Assembly: GCA_025093555.1 (NCBI GenBank)
Contig: JAIWNF010000055.1
Span: 1 to 64,000 of the forward strand
Direction: 5' to 3'
Length of the DNA: 64,000 nt
Source: Circinella umbellata
Lineage: Eukaryota > Mucoromycota > Mucoromycetes > Mucorales > Lichtheimiaceae
Below the pieces are notes generated by a model. That model worked only from the letters and a program-made list of their open reading frames with translations. It was not told the origin of the DNA and did no database searches. Below, in pieces: positions 1 to 11,639 of the stretch; position 1 is the first letter of the stretch; the number at the start of each line of letters is the position of its first letter. Position numbers and translations under genes: made by a program.

Positions 1-1763
1 CCATAGTTATATAGCTTTTCATTTTTGTCGGTTAGTTCTCATTTTGGGTTTAGTTGTGTTTACGTATCGAGTCTAAAATGTATGCCCCTTAATAGTGAAA
101 TTAGGTATTTAGCATTGACTTTTCACATCTTTCCATATACCAATTTTTGTTGCTATGGGTGAACCGTTACGCAATATTTACTATTTACATGGGATGAATA
201 ATACGTATGTCAAAGAAAAAAACAGTGGGCGGGACATCATCATTGAATATTGGGACCAAGATTAGAAAGTAGTATCAATGGTGTACTATGTTTGTTTCAA
301 TCAAGAAATAAAAATAATAAATCTTTAGTACTGATGTCTTGTGAAAATAACTTTATTTATACAAGTAATATCTGATATCGTACTTAACAAGAGTTAGAAG
401 AAGCTCTTTTGACAGTATAATATAATTTGCAATCACGTGTCTTTTTTTATCCTATATGGAAAATATCATGTTGTTGTGTAACTACGTAGATCCCTCTCTT
501 TTAAACCAATAATTACGGATATATAATAATAGGTTTCTATAAAAATTGAAAACAAATTTATATAAAACAAATAAACTTTCACAAACAAAAAGATTTTATT
601 TTTCTTTACAGTTTTTATATTCATCTTTTTGTCTCAAAACAACCAAAGTTATACTCATTCAACACGGATCTAACAAGAAAATTAAAGAGTGAAATTATAA
701 TAACTCTTCATCAATTTAAGAAAATAACCAAACGTGAACAAAATAACAATAGACTTATTGCATTCTATACTTTTCTTAAAGATCCAATGGGGTGGGCCGA
801 GCAACTCATACTCAAGGCATGGATCTAACTAATACAGGTGGTTAATTAATTAAAAAAAAAGGACTTGTATATTTTTATTATACCTATAACGCTAAAGATA
901 ACCAAGTTATGAATCAAAATTTCTCTTTATCTCGTTATCATTTCTCTTCCTTGTACGTAAATTTATATGTAACAAAAAATGAATCTTTTTGCCGGGTTAA
1001 TCTCCTGTTTGACTTTAATATTTATATCTTATCCGAGAGACTCAGCTCCAACATGAAACAAATAAATGTCTATAACTAAAAAGTACGTAAAAAAAAAGAT
1101 TATGTATTTTACAACGCTGTTTTTTTATTGTATTGTAACAAACAATGTTCATTTTTATTATATGAAATCATTTATTTTTTAAAAAATAAGTGGGTACATT
1201 TGTTTATTTTTTTTAAAAAAATAGTTGGGATAATCTTATAACGATAACCCGGAAAAAGAAGGATTATTAGCGGAAAAACGTTTTCTTTTTTAGGTAAAAG
1301 AAGCATGTGGTCCGTGCAATTGTTTCATTCTTATGAAACGTCATATCACCGCAACGGGTGTAAAAAAAAAAAGCACAGACAACAAATAACTAAACAATAG
1401 ATTTTCCCTAATTTAAGAAAAAAAAAAGATGGCAAAAAAAAAAATCCAAATGAAAATTATATTTTATATAAACATAGTTTAAAGAATTTAGGTTTTTTTT
1501 TTATTTTATAAAGAAAAATAACTTTCTGTTTTTACTCTATCCCTTCCTTAAAACTCTTCCGGTTTTATTAAAGAACGTGAACAACTTAATACGCGCATGC
1601 AATAATGGAACGTTTTGGCGAAAACAATAACGATATTCCGAGAAGAAGGAAACTTTTGGAATGATTGAATGTCCGTTATCCAATGAATTTGACTCGGAAA
1701 AGGGTCCTTCCGTTCTTGGTTTCATAAACCGGATAACCATTTAGGGAACCAAAAAAAAAAAAG
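1..1763. other. AT-rich intergenic, no gene seen
   Basis: Both strands are broken by frequent stops and no reading frame resembles a known family. The sequence is AT-rich with many A or T runs of 8-10. The last 200 bases belong to the promoter of the small gene that follows: GAA/TTC triplets cluster around 1636-1700. The best heat-shock-element-like match is at 1648-1662 (GAA, then TTT where TTC is expected, then GAA), which is imperfect. Confidence 0.6.
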
Positions 1764-1921
1764 TATATAAAGAGCCCATACTTCTTTCAACAATAATTTT
1801 TTTTTATTATTAATTTCCATCCAAATAATAACTTTTATCTATTTACCCAAACATTACTACTAAAACTACAACAACAACTACAACAACTATTACTACTACT
1901 ACTTTACATACAAATATCAAA
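1764..1921 (+). promoter_or_regulatory. TATA box and guanine-free 5' leader
   Basis: A clear TATA element (TATATAA, about 1764-1770) lies some 155 bases before the ATG at 1922. From 1775 to the G of the start codon at 1924 there is not a single G on the + strand, only A, C and T, with ACAACAACT-type repeats close to the ATG. Such leaders cannot form G-C pairs and are expected to be unstructured. The ATG context (CAAAATGGG) is good. The transcription start itself is inferred, not seen. Confidence 0.6.
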
Positions 1922-2179
1922 ATGGGTTTCTCATCTTTTATCAAACATTTTCAACATAAATCTACTCCTGAAGATTTTTTATCAACACCTTCTACACCAT
2001 CCAATTCAAGACCTGGATCTTTTATATTTGAAGACTCAACAATTCATTCAAGTCCAAATGATAAATATCTTTCTGATCCTATGCGTCATTCTAATGTACC
2101 TGATTATCTTGGTGGTTTTCATGATCCTATTTCAAGACATTATATGCAAAGTTCTGATTGTACCAACACAGGTGCTTAA
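1922..2179 (+). CDS. small Ser/Pro-rich protein of unknown function, 85 aa
   Basis: I do not recognise this protein. It is a single-exon frame of 85 residues starting in a good ATG context just after a strong TATA box and a G-free leader, which makes it more believable than other frames of its size. The N-terminus MGFSSFIKHF is amphipathic; the rest is rich in Ser, Thr and Pro (STPSTPSNS) with no predicted membrane segment, signal peptide or cysteine pattern. An AATAAAG polyadenylation-like signal lies about 190 bases after the stop. A strong promoter, a short ORF and no intron resemble an inducible small stress protein, but that is inference from architecture only. An overlapping 65-aa frame at 2028-2225 is rejected as a shadow. 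Confidence 0.6.
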   Translation: MGFSSFIKHFQHKSTPEDFLSTPSTPSNSRPGSFIFEDSTIHSSPNDKYLSDPMRHSNVPDYLGGFHDPISRHYMQSSDCTNTGA

Positions 2180-2745
2180 ACCAAGAAAATATATAATTCG
2201 GATACCATACATAATAATACCTTGAATTTCAACTTTGAAAAAACCCATTCATACATTTGTTACCCTTTCTTTTCATTTTATTACATAGTATTATCAATCA
2301 ATTAATTAATCATTTCATTTCATTTCATATCATTCATTCATTCATACTATTTATTTATTTTCATATAATAAAGAAAAGTTCTCATTAACAAAAAAAAAAT
2401 CTTTTGCTTGGTTTCAAAAATGTTTTGAAGGGAGGGGAATATACTTTATCCTTTTTCTTCTATAAATATCTAATTTTTGATTGGATCATCATTTCCTTCC
2501 GTCGGCTAAACATAAAAAATAGTATACAAGGTTTTCCTTTTTATTATTAAAAGGGGAATGCAAAATGGTGTTCTTTTTTTATTTTATTGGCAAGTGGGAA
2601 AAGGAGGAGGTTTGGCTTATAGGATGATTTATAAAGAGATAGAAAAATACAATTGTTCCTTTCTTTCAATAGAAAGTTGAAAATAATATGCAAGAAATTG
2701 AATGATAATAAGGTAAATAATAATAATAATGATGATGATCCTCTT
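2180..2745. other. convergent 3' region between the small gene and SQT1
   Basis: This holds the 3' UTR of the small gene, with an AATAAAG-like signal near 2368, and the 3' UTR of the minus-strand WD40 gene. No further coding potential is seen. Confidence 0.6.
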
Positions 2746-4786
2746 TTATACCTTGAAAACAAGACATGTTCCATCATCAGAACCAGTGACAATAGTCTTT
2801 CCATCACTAAATAGAAAATAAAATTAATATTTTCATTTTGTTCTTTCACTTTACACACACACACACACACACACCCAACCCAATAATGACTTACTCAGAT
2901 ACTGCAAAATCAAGTACTGTATCACTGTGACCAATCCATGATTTAATTAGTTGTCCTGTTCGAACATCCCACATTTTAACTGATTTATCTGCAGAACATG
3001 ATACTAATAAAGGAGAGTTCTTTACAAATTTAACTTTAACAACCGCATCCTATTATATAAAGATAGAAGTTAATATATTTTTTATTTCCAATGATTCTAT
3101 ATATGTATATATATTACCTCATGTGAAAGAGTTGAACGTAATCGTTGAGTTTGAACATCCCAAATTGAGATATTACCATCGGTTGAACCAGTAGCTGCCA
3201 AACTAAGACTATATATATATATAACACATTCAGTTTATCTATTTTATTATTACCAGATATATATATTATAGATTACTTACACATCACAAAAGTCAGCAGT
3301 TTCAATAGATCCAGTATGATTTTCAAGAGAAGCAACAATCTATTATAATATAATAATTTATAAGCAATTTTTTTTTTTTTTGGTTTCAAAAACATGTATA
3401 AATATGATTTACCTGACCACTCGTTATATTAATAAGACGTGCTTTACCATCCATACAACCAGTAACAGCAAGTGTACTTTCTTTATTGGTTGCTATGCTT
3501 GTAATAGGTTCAGTATGGAAACGAGCATCCTCACCCGAAAGTCGATGTAAAGCAGCAGCAGATTTAGGATCCCAAATAATTAATGAAGTATCTTCTGCAA
3601 CAGAAACAATCTTTTTACCTAATATATATAATTTCTTTTTGATAAGTTTTTCTTTTATATATGTATATATATATATATATATTAACTTACCATCGGCAGT
3701 GAAATGACCTGCTGTCACTGGACCAATATGACCATTAAAAATATTCATGAATTTACCACTAGGCACTATTAATATTATTATTATTAATTAGTTCATATAT
3801 TATTATTTAAGACACAAAATATAAATTTAATCACTTACTGGCCCACATCCAAATAGTTGAATCCGAAGCACCTGCTAATACAATATTTCCTTTTGGATGC
3901 CAATCAATCCACTACCCCCAAAAAAAAATTAATAATTGATTAGGCTATTGATAAATACATAAAAAAAAAATTAAAGAAAAAACTTACAACTATTTCATCA
4001 GGACCTTCGACTGCAGTACAAAATTCACCTGTGTGTGCTTTCCAAACACGTACTTTACCATCCATACCAGCAGAAGCAACATAATCACCATCTACACTAA
4101 ATGCAACAGCAGTAACTGAATCTGTATGACCATCAAATTGAAATAATTTTTCACCCGTATCATTACGCCACAAATAACTTTTATCATCACCACCACCACT
4201 TATAACAATCGTTGAATCCTTTGGATGTAATGCAACGCCATAAACAGGTTCTATCCCAATTTTTAAAAAACAAAGAAATTATTATGATTATTTAGTGAGG
4301 GGGAGAGAGGGGGGGAGGGAGAGAATAAATATAATTTCTTACCACGGTGATCAAAAAAACCTTGAACTGAATCGTCAGCAAGTTCCATCATATTTTCGTC
4401 ATCGGCAGAAGGACGCATTGGATAACCTTCAAGACCTGTACTTGGTTCACCTATTTTATTATAACAATTCATTCTTTTCTTTTTTAGTATATTTCATTGA
4501 CTTTTTTAATTAAAAGTAAATTTGTAAAATTACCTTGATCATCGTCGGATTCATCTTCCATAGGTTCTCCTTGATCAAGATCTATAATAGTTTCTTCAGC
4601 AATATCTTCGGGACGAATATATTCATCGTCAATAATTTCGTCATTATTCTCTTGCTAAAAAAAAAAAAAACACCCCCAAATAAAAAAAAAAAAAAAGAGT
4701 GAGTCTATCGATACAAGTGTGTATATATGTGTGTTTTATGTAGAGGGTACCTTGGGTTGTTCGATATGTTCGTTGTTATGCGACAT
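2746..4786 (-). CDS. SQT1: WD40 ribosome-assembly chaperone, SQT1/AAMP family
   Basis: About eleven short exons join in frame from the ATG at 4786 to the TAA at 2746, giving roughly 425 residues. The acidic N-terminus (DDEYIRPEDI, EPMEDESDDD) is followed by WD40 repeats. Family hallmarks visible are GGGDDKSYLWR in the first blades, FQFDGHTDSVTAVAFS, AGMDGKVRVWKAHTGE, VAEDTSLIIWDPKS, GCMDGKARLINI, TGSTDGNISIWDV, CSADKSVKMWDVRTG and the closing TGSDDGTCLVF. The acidic start and GGDDK motif are typical of yeast Sqt1 and animal AAMP. Yeast Sqt1 binds the N-terminus of ribosomal protein Rpl10 (uL16) co-translationally and delivers it to the 60S subunit, and that role is inferred here. It is divergently arranged with the CK1 gene across 1.3 kb. 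Confidence 0.85.
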
Positions 4787-4986
4787 GATTATTTTGCTGA
4801 CAAACCAAAAAAAAAAAAAAAAAAATTGGGTGAATGGTTTTTTTCTTCTATTAAATAGTGAGTAAATGGAAGCCACCGGAGTAATCTTCTGGAATCAAAA
4901 AAAAAAAATATAAAAAGGTAATGGTTTCTATTTCTCTTCTATGTTCTATGTTCTATGTTCTATGGAAAAAACCCCAAATTGTTTTA

Positions 4987-5020
<34 letters not shown>

Positions 5021-6111
5021 GCAACATAGGAAGTAATAGAAGTATATAGTTGTTTATGTTATGTTATTCTTCTTTTCAAATACTCAATCAGATATATTTC
5101 TTATGATAATATGTTGTAAATTGGGTTTTATTAAGATGAAATGATAAATCTCAAATGTTTTATATGTAACATCTATTAGTTGACTATAGAATGGGGGATT
5201 CGTTGATTGTTTCAATAGATATAGATATAATATATATAATATATACCAAAGATGAAGGTGATTAATCAAAATATTATATACACCGCAGCAAAAGATTGCT
5301 TAGTCATCCGATTATATATATATATATCTTTTATAAGAAAAAAAAAAGAATTGAGGATTTAAATAAAAAAGAGAAGGAAAAAAATAACAAACAAAATAAC
5401 CAATTATGTCGATCAACGCCGAATTATTAAAAATAAACAAACAAGAAGTATTTTTTTATTTGCTATTATTATTTGATTATCGAGAATGTTAATGGGATTA
5501 TTATTATTACAATGTGATATATATGTATATGTATGTGTATGTGTGTATATGAGATGTATTAAAGTACTTTCACAGTTAAATTGTATATCGTTTGACCAGT
5601 GCGCGCAAATAAAATAATCCAAAGGAATGTCAAAAATAAATAAATTAACAGGATCACTTTTTTCCTTTAATCACGAAACCATGTTTTTTTTAGAGAGGGC
5701 GGGCTACCAAATAACCCATTTTCGGGGGGGGTCAAAGGTCCTTCACAACGATTGGTAAATTGGTTAATACATAATATTTTTTATAAATGTATACACACAC
5801 ACACATATACAACAACAACCAACAACACACCAGTTTTTTGGAAATGTTGAGCTCCCGCCCTCCATATTTGAAAAACTGTTTTTTATATTTTTTTTTGAGC
5901 AAAAAAAAACACTATACCAAAAACTTATTTTATTTTTTTTTTCTCTTTTCTTTTTTTCTTTTTTATCCAAAACCAACCATATTAAAAAAAAAAAAAAAAA
6001 AAAAAAACCCATCTAATTATATATTCTTGCTCCTCTTTCTTCTTTTCTTTTTTTTTTTTTTTTTAATATATTAATTTACATAAAAAAAACAACACCCATT
6101 ATAATTATACA
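4787..6111. promoter_or_regulatory. divergent intergenic region SQT1 / casein kinase 1
   Basis: 1.3 kb separates the two divergent starts. It contains an AAT trinucleotide microsatellite (about 4987-5022), ATATAT runs, a C/G patch near 5700-5740 and long T/A homopolymers (an A run of about 24 at 5983-6007). No gene is supported; frames here are low-complexity K/F-rich artefacts. Confidence 0.5.
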
Positions 6112-9100
6112 ATGTCATTAGAAGGACGGGACATTATCGTCGGCGGCAAATTTAAACTTGGTAGAAAGATCGGTGCCGGCTCTTTTGGAGAGATTTATTT
6201 GGGTAAAGTATTTTTATACCGATTATATATAACTCATATATAACAAGATGAAAAAGAAAAGCTTATAACCTTTTTTCCTTTGAAATATTTTTCCCATCCT
6301 TTTCATATTTCCCCATTCCCATCTTGTTTTATCTTCTATTGATAACATCTTTTTTTTTTTTTACTCTCCATTAACTACCTCCGTTACAACACTCCATCAC
6401 TCCATCCCTTCTCTCCCCTCTCTTTCCATCCCCCCCCAAAATGAAAAGAATAGAGCTGGAAATGAATGAGGCTTGAAAACGACGAGTGATAAGGCTGAGT
6501 TCATTTATTTTTCCCTCCCTTTCCCCCCCCAAAAAAACTACTTCTTGTTCACCTAAAACTTGCATATATATATGTGTGTGTGTGTCATTAAGCCAAGCTT
6601 TTTTTTTTATCATCATCTTGTTTTTGAATTCAAATCAAAATTAACTTTGGATATATTTAAAAACTGACAACAACTTTTCTTTCTCCATCTTTAGGATCCA
6701 ATATTACAACAGGTGAAGACATTGGCATAAAATTAGAAAGTGTACGAGCAACACATCCACAATTGGAATATGAAGCAAGAGTTTATAAAACATTAGCAGG
6801 AGGTGTCGGTATTCCATTTGTTCGATGGTATGGTAAAGAAGGCGATTATAATGTACTCGTAATGGATTTACTCGGTCCATCTATGGAAGACTTGTTTAAT
6901 TATTGTAAACGACGTTTTTCTTTAAAGACTGTATTATTATTGGCAGATCAACTGGTATTTTATAATGTCTTTTTCATTTCATTCCATCTATTCCATTCCT
7001 ATTATTTTTTTTTTACTAAACTGTTTTTTTTAATAATAATTTTTCATAGTTATCTCGTGTTGAATATGTACACTCAAAAGGTTTCTATAATTTTTTTGTT
7101 GTTGTTTATTATTAGGAGTAGGAGAAATCTTAAAAATCCAACAATGTGGGAAAAGGGAGAGGGAGGCGTTAGAAGGGAAATTCATTTATATTCCAAGGGG
7201 AACAAAAAGAACTAACAAAAAAAAACTCTCTTTTCTTTTAGGATTCATTCATCGAGATATTAAACCAGATAACTTTTTAATGGGGATTGGAAAACGTGGC
7301 AATCAAGTGAATATGATTGATTTCGGTTTAGCGAAAAGGTTTCGTGATCCACGAACCAATGTGCATATACCCTATAGAGAAAATAAAAATCTGACTGGTA
7401 CCCCACGTTATGCCAGTGTGAATACACATTTAGGAATTGGTAAGGAGAGAAAAGGAATAAAAAAGGGAGGGGGATTGATGCATGCTAATGGCATAATATA
7501 TATGTATATATATCTATAATATCCTAATGCTTTTCATTCAAATTAGAACAATCACGAAGAGATGATTTAGAATCTCTTGGTTATATCCTTGTTTATTTCT
7601 GTCGTGGACAATTACCTTGGCAAGGTATTCGAGCTAGAACGAAAAAAGAAAAATATGATAAAATCATGGAAAAGAAAATGACAACACCTGCAGATGCATT
7701 GTGTCGAGGCTTACATCAAGAGTTTGCTATATACCTCAATTATGTACGTTCATTGCGATTCGATGATAAACCCGACTATTCATATCTTCGTAAATTATTT
7801 CGTGATTTATTTGTACGAGAAGGATTTCAATATGATTATGTCTTTGATTGGACTATTCGAAAAATGGTAAAAAAATAAGCAGTTTTCTTTTTTCTTTCTT
7901 TTTTTTTTTTTTTTTTTACTTTTACTTTTTTTATTTCTTAATGAATTATAATATGAGAGCGAACCAAATTTCAACTCACTTGTATCATCTCTGGTTTTTT
8001 TTTTATAATTTATTTTATATATATCTCTTCTCTCTCTGTGTGTGTGTCTCTCTCTCAATATAATGACTTGTTTAACCTCTTTTTTTTTTCTTTCTTTCTT
8101 CTTTTTTTTTTGTCTCAACTAACCCATTTCTAATTTTGAATCATTAACAACAATAATCCAAAAAAAAAAAAAAACAAAAAAACAAAAACAAAAATTAACA
8201 TTTTATAGCAAGAGAAAAAGATGGCAGAAAGTCAAGGTATGCGTATGGATCCACCCTTATATAATTCTTCTGCATTGCCATACGATCCTGCATTGCCTGT
8301 GCAACAAAGACGACCCATGATGAATAATACAACAGCTGCTTTACCATCCGCTAGTGTACCTCATCGATCTCCTACTTCGGGTCAACAATATCGTGCTGAA
8401 AATAAATCAGCTGATACATCAAAACAATTGGATGATGTCATGTTTCAATATCAACAAGCACAGGCACAACAGGCACAAGCAAAAATGCATGGACAATACG
8501 CACATCCATCTCAAACGATGTTACAACAAACGATCCCACAGCAACAAAATCAAGGTTTTAATTTAGCAAATTACGGTTATGCCGGAACGAGCGGTGGCAA
8601 GATGGCTCATGTCCGGGATACTCAGGTCGGCGGTAAGTCATCACTGAGTAAATTGCATCTTGATCCTAAATCACCCATGCATCCTCGCCCTTTACGTTCT
8701 TCAGGTTCTTCCAGTAGTCGAATGTATGTATTATTTATTATTTTTGGATTCAATCAATGGATGTTGAAAAAAAAAACCATGTTAATTAATCATCTATAAT
8801 TATTATTATTTGGATATGATATAGGTACCGGTCACCATCCAAGGCTGTCCATGGAGGAGTAACCGGTGCACCGTCTCCTGTCGCAGTGAACGCACAGGCT
8901 CAAACTTTTATAGACCCTCAAGCTACCTACGGAGGTAATACAAGTGGATACCTCGCCCAATCAAGCGGGTTACCGGCCATGGATATCAAACAAGAGATGG
9001 ATATCAAACAAGAAACGATGGATATCAAGCCCGAAATGTATATCAAGCCCGAAATGTACATAAAACAAGAATTGGATATGAAATCACCTTCAGCAACTAC

Positions 9101-9164
9101 ACCTGGAGATCGATCCACCAAACCATTTCATTTAATGAATTCTCGACTTTACGATGACTTTTGA
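6112..9164 (+). CDS. casein kinase 1 (alpha/delta-like) with long C-terminal tail
   Basis: Seven exons, all phases consistent: 6112-6202, 6695-6954, 7050-7080, 7242-7439, 7547-7866, 8209-8723 and 8825-9164; 584 residues. The N-terminal 300 residues are a canonical CK1 domain: glycine loop [11 protein letters not shown], catalytic Lys in [26 protein letters not shown], and the CK1-specific [22 protein letters not shown] and [13 protein letters not shown]. The tail of about 280 residues is Gln-rich, then Ser-rich, and ends with five IKQE/IKPE units that fit the sumoylation consensus. CK1 enzymes phosphorylate acidic or primed Ser/Thr sites in growth, trafficking and signalling. Retaining the intron at 7867 would end the protein at 7878, just after the kinase domain. 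There is no C-terminal Cys-Cys, so it is not the palmitoylated Yck type. Confidence 0.95.
8979..9085 (+). repeat. coding tandem repeat in CK1 tail (five IK[Q/P]E units)
   Basis: An 18-21 bp coding unit, roughly ATG GAT ATC AAA CAA GAG, is repeated five times with drift and a trailing half unit, giving M-(D/Y)-IK-(Q/P)-E units. Each unit contains a psi-K-x-E match to the SUMO conjugation consensus. The bases differ between units in synonymous and non-synonymous ways while I-K-x-E is kept in all five. Confidence 0.85.
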
Positions 9165-10007
9165 TTATAATAATAAATAATTGAAAAATCTGAATTAGAT
9201 TTTTTATTATTATTTATTGTTATTTTTAATTATTCATTATTATTATTATTCATTTAGTATCTTTTCTTTTTTTATTATTATTATTATTATTTTTTATATT
9301 ATAATATAACATACAACCCTCCCCTTTTCACACACACTCTCTCTCACTTACTCACACTCGCACACATTCAACTTTTTACAACAACCTTCAACATTATATA
9401 ACAATACTTATCTTTTTTTTTTTTTATCAATTTCAATTTCAATCTTTCTTTTTTTTTATTTTTTTTTTATTACTCAACACTCACACTCACATTTTACTTT
9501 TTTAATCACAAACACACAACATAACGTATCCTTCCCCCCCTTCCCCAAATTCACTTCACAATCGCACATAATATATATATATATATATAACATTGACACA
9601 CTCACACTCACACATGAAATCCTTTTTTCATTTTTTTTTAACGCAATACATTTACACACCAATAACACATATCTCTTTTTTTTTTTTAATTCCCCTCCCC
9701 CTCATCAATGAAAAAAAAAACGAAATTTTTTGTCCTATTTTATTCCTTTATCGGATTATCTATAATGGTTTCCATGACGTTTCCATGGTGTTTCCATGGT
9801 GTTTCTATGGTATTTTTTTTTTTTTTGGCAGCAATGAAATGTATACATTTCTGTAAACCATATATGGTTTAGAACCCTTTTTGGGGTAGTTTATTTTTTC
9901 TATTTTTTTTTTTATAGAGTCTTTTTTTTTTCCTCTTTTTACTTTTTACTTTTTATATATTTTTGGAATTCCATTAGACTTTTTTTTTAACTCATTTAGA
10001 AAGAACA
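9165..10007. other. T/C-rich intergenic region, CK1 3' end to phosphatase promoter
   Basis: No gene is seen. The region is pyrimidine-rich with CA-rich patches (CTCACACTCACA). An 11-12 bp tandem repeat GTTTCCATGGT, about four copies with drift, lies at about 9767-9812. TATA-like and poly-T elements precede the next ATG at 10008. Confidence 0.5.
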
Positions 10008-10967
10008 ATGGTTGTAAAAACTATTTATATTACGCGACACGGATATAGAGAAGTATGCTTATGATTAGTGTCTATAAAGGTTTCCCCCCCCCTTTCAACC
10101 TTTTTTTTTATTTGTTTCACCTCACTCAACATATAATACCTTTTCTTTTTTTTAAAAAAGGACTGGGTCACTGAGACCCCTCACTTACCTACAGGTCGTC
10201 CCCACGATCCACCTCTTTCTAAACTCGGTCTTAAACAAGCAAGAGAACTAGGTAATTACCTTCAAGACAAAGGTATTGAACGTGCTTATTGTTCACCTTT
10301 TTATCGTTGTCTTCAAACTGTCAGTCCACTCATCAAGGACACTGGCATTCCTCTCTACATTGACAATAGTATTGCGTAAGAGTTTTCTCCTTGCTTTTTT
10401 TTATATATATAATAGCACTCGTGTATATATATACTGAGAGAGAGAGACGGATACTAAACTTGAAACAATACTATGTTCCTGAAAATTTTATTTAGTGAGT
10501 GGTATGGATTAGCTTATTCAGAATATCGACTTCCTGCACCTATTGAAGAACTTCAAGAAAAATATTTTCCATTTATTCGTACGGATCATACATCCAGTAT
10601 TGAATTACCTACATCGACTGAAACAATGCAACAATGTCACGAGCGAACCAAAGAAGGATTGGATAAATTAGTAGAACAATTGGATAAGGAAGAAAATGGA
10701 CCTGAAACAATTTTATTGGTGGGTCACGCTGCTTCTGTGATTACAGCGATTCGTGCACTATTGAATAATGTAAAATATCCTTCTTCTCCTTCTACTGCAA
10801 GTGTATCTAAATTGATACGAAATGAAAAGGATGATGGTTGGGAAATTGTCTTCAATGCGGATACAACTCATTTAAGTGATGGAAAACAACGTGCATGGAC
10901 ATTTTCAGGTGATGTGCCTGATTATGAAAAGAACAAAAAGGTTTCTAAAGAACCTGTTACTGTATAA
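10008..10967 (+). CDS. histidine phosphatase superfamily protein, TFIIIC tau55-like
   Basis: Three exons (10008-10052, 10161-10375, 10496-10967) give 243 residues. The branch-1 histidine phosphatase fold is clear: ITRHGYRE with the phospho-accepting His, YCSPFYRCLQT, the EWYG Glu region and LLVGHAASV with the second catalytic His. After the domain comes GWEIVFNADTTHLSDG and RAWTFSGD, a tail that resembles fungal phosphoglycerate-mutase-like proteins including the TFIIIC subunit tau55 (Tfc7 in yeast), where a phosphatase-like domain is joined to a small TFIIIC-binding region. The active-site residues look intact, so it may be catalytic. Either a small-molecule or protein phosphatase, or a Pol III transcription factor subunit, is possible; I favour the tau55 family moderately. 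The 3' end is only 115 bases from the convergent SDHAF3 gene. Confidence 0.75.
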
Positions 10968-11082
10968 TAATAATAATAATAATATATTTTTTGAGGGGGG
11001 GAGGAGGTAGTTTTTGTTTTTGATAATAAAAATAATCATTAGAGTTTTTTTTTTTTAAGAAAGAAACAATGTTTCCATCTTT

Positions 11083-11639
11083 CTAATTTTTTTTATTGTT
11101 CATCTTTTCTCCTAATGATTTTTCAAGTTCATTTTTTAATTCATAGAGTTGACCAATTTGTTCGTCGCTTAATTTATCCCATCGTTGTTCATCCAATTTT
11201 TTACCCCAACCACCTTCAGGAACATTAAAACTTCGAACAAATGGATCATTGGCTATGGAATCCTTGATATCCATTTTAGGGGCTGTTTGTTCTTCAAGTG
11301 TTACTAAATAACTTTTTAAAGAAATTTTGTTTAGTCTTTTTTTTTTTTTTTGGCCAACCCCCTCGACTTTTTCTTTTGCATATAACGTATAACTCCAAAA
11401 AAAATAAAAAAAAAAGTCCTAATAATAATAATAAGAATAACTTACTCTTGCCATTGAGAAAGAAATCCCATAATCTGAACTGGGTTATCAATATCCTTAT
11501 GTCTTCGAAATTCCGATTTAACATAATCGTCTCCCATGGCTCTCATGGCTGCTGGCATACATCGATGCACTCGTAAAATATGTCGATATAAAGATAATGG
11601 TGCTAATATAACTTTGGGTTCTCTTGATAAGGCAGACAT
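11083..11639 (-). CDS. SDHAF3: succinate dehydrogenase assembly factor 3 (ACN9/SDHAF3), LYR protein
   Basis: Two exons, 11446-11639 and 11083-11311, join in phase to 140 residues. The internal ATG at 11639 (MSALSREP) is preferred over an in-frame upstream Met because it precedes the conserved region directly. The LYR motif appears as SLYRHILRVHR, followed by the family signature MRAMGDDYVKSEFRRHK, NPVQIMGFLSQWQDYL and a charged C-terminus. The acceptor was chosen at AAAAAG before TTATTTAG: the nearer TTTAG would shift the frame, while this one restores the conserved W-Q-D-Y-L. Family members act in the mitochondrial matrix, protecting the iron-sulfur subunit Sdh2 from oxidation during complex II assembly. 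It is divergent from ELG1. Confidence 0.9.

Noticed and set aside
11294..11578. Overlapping frames across the SDHAF3 intron
   Set aside because: They are low-complexity readings through the intron in wrong frames.
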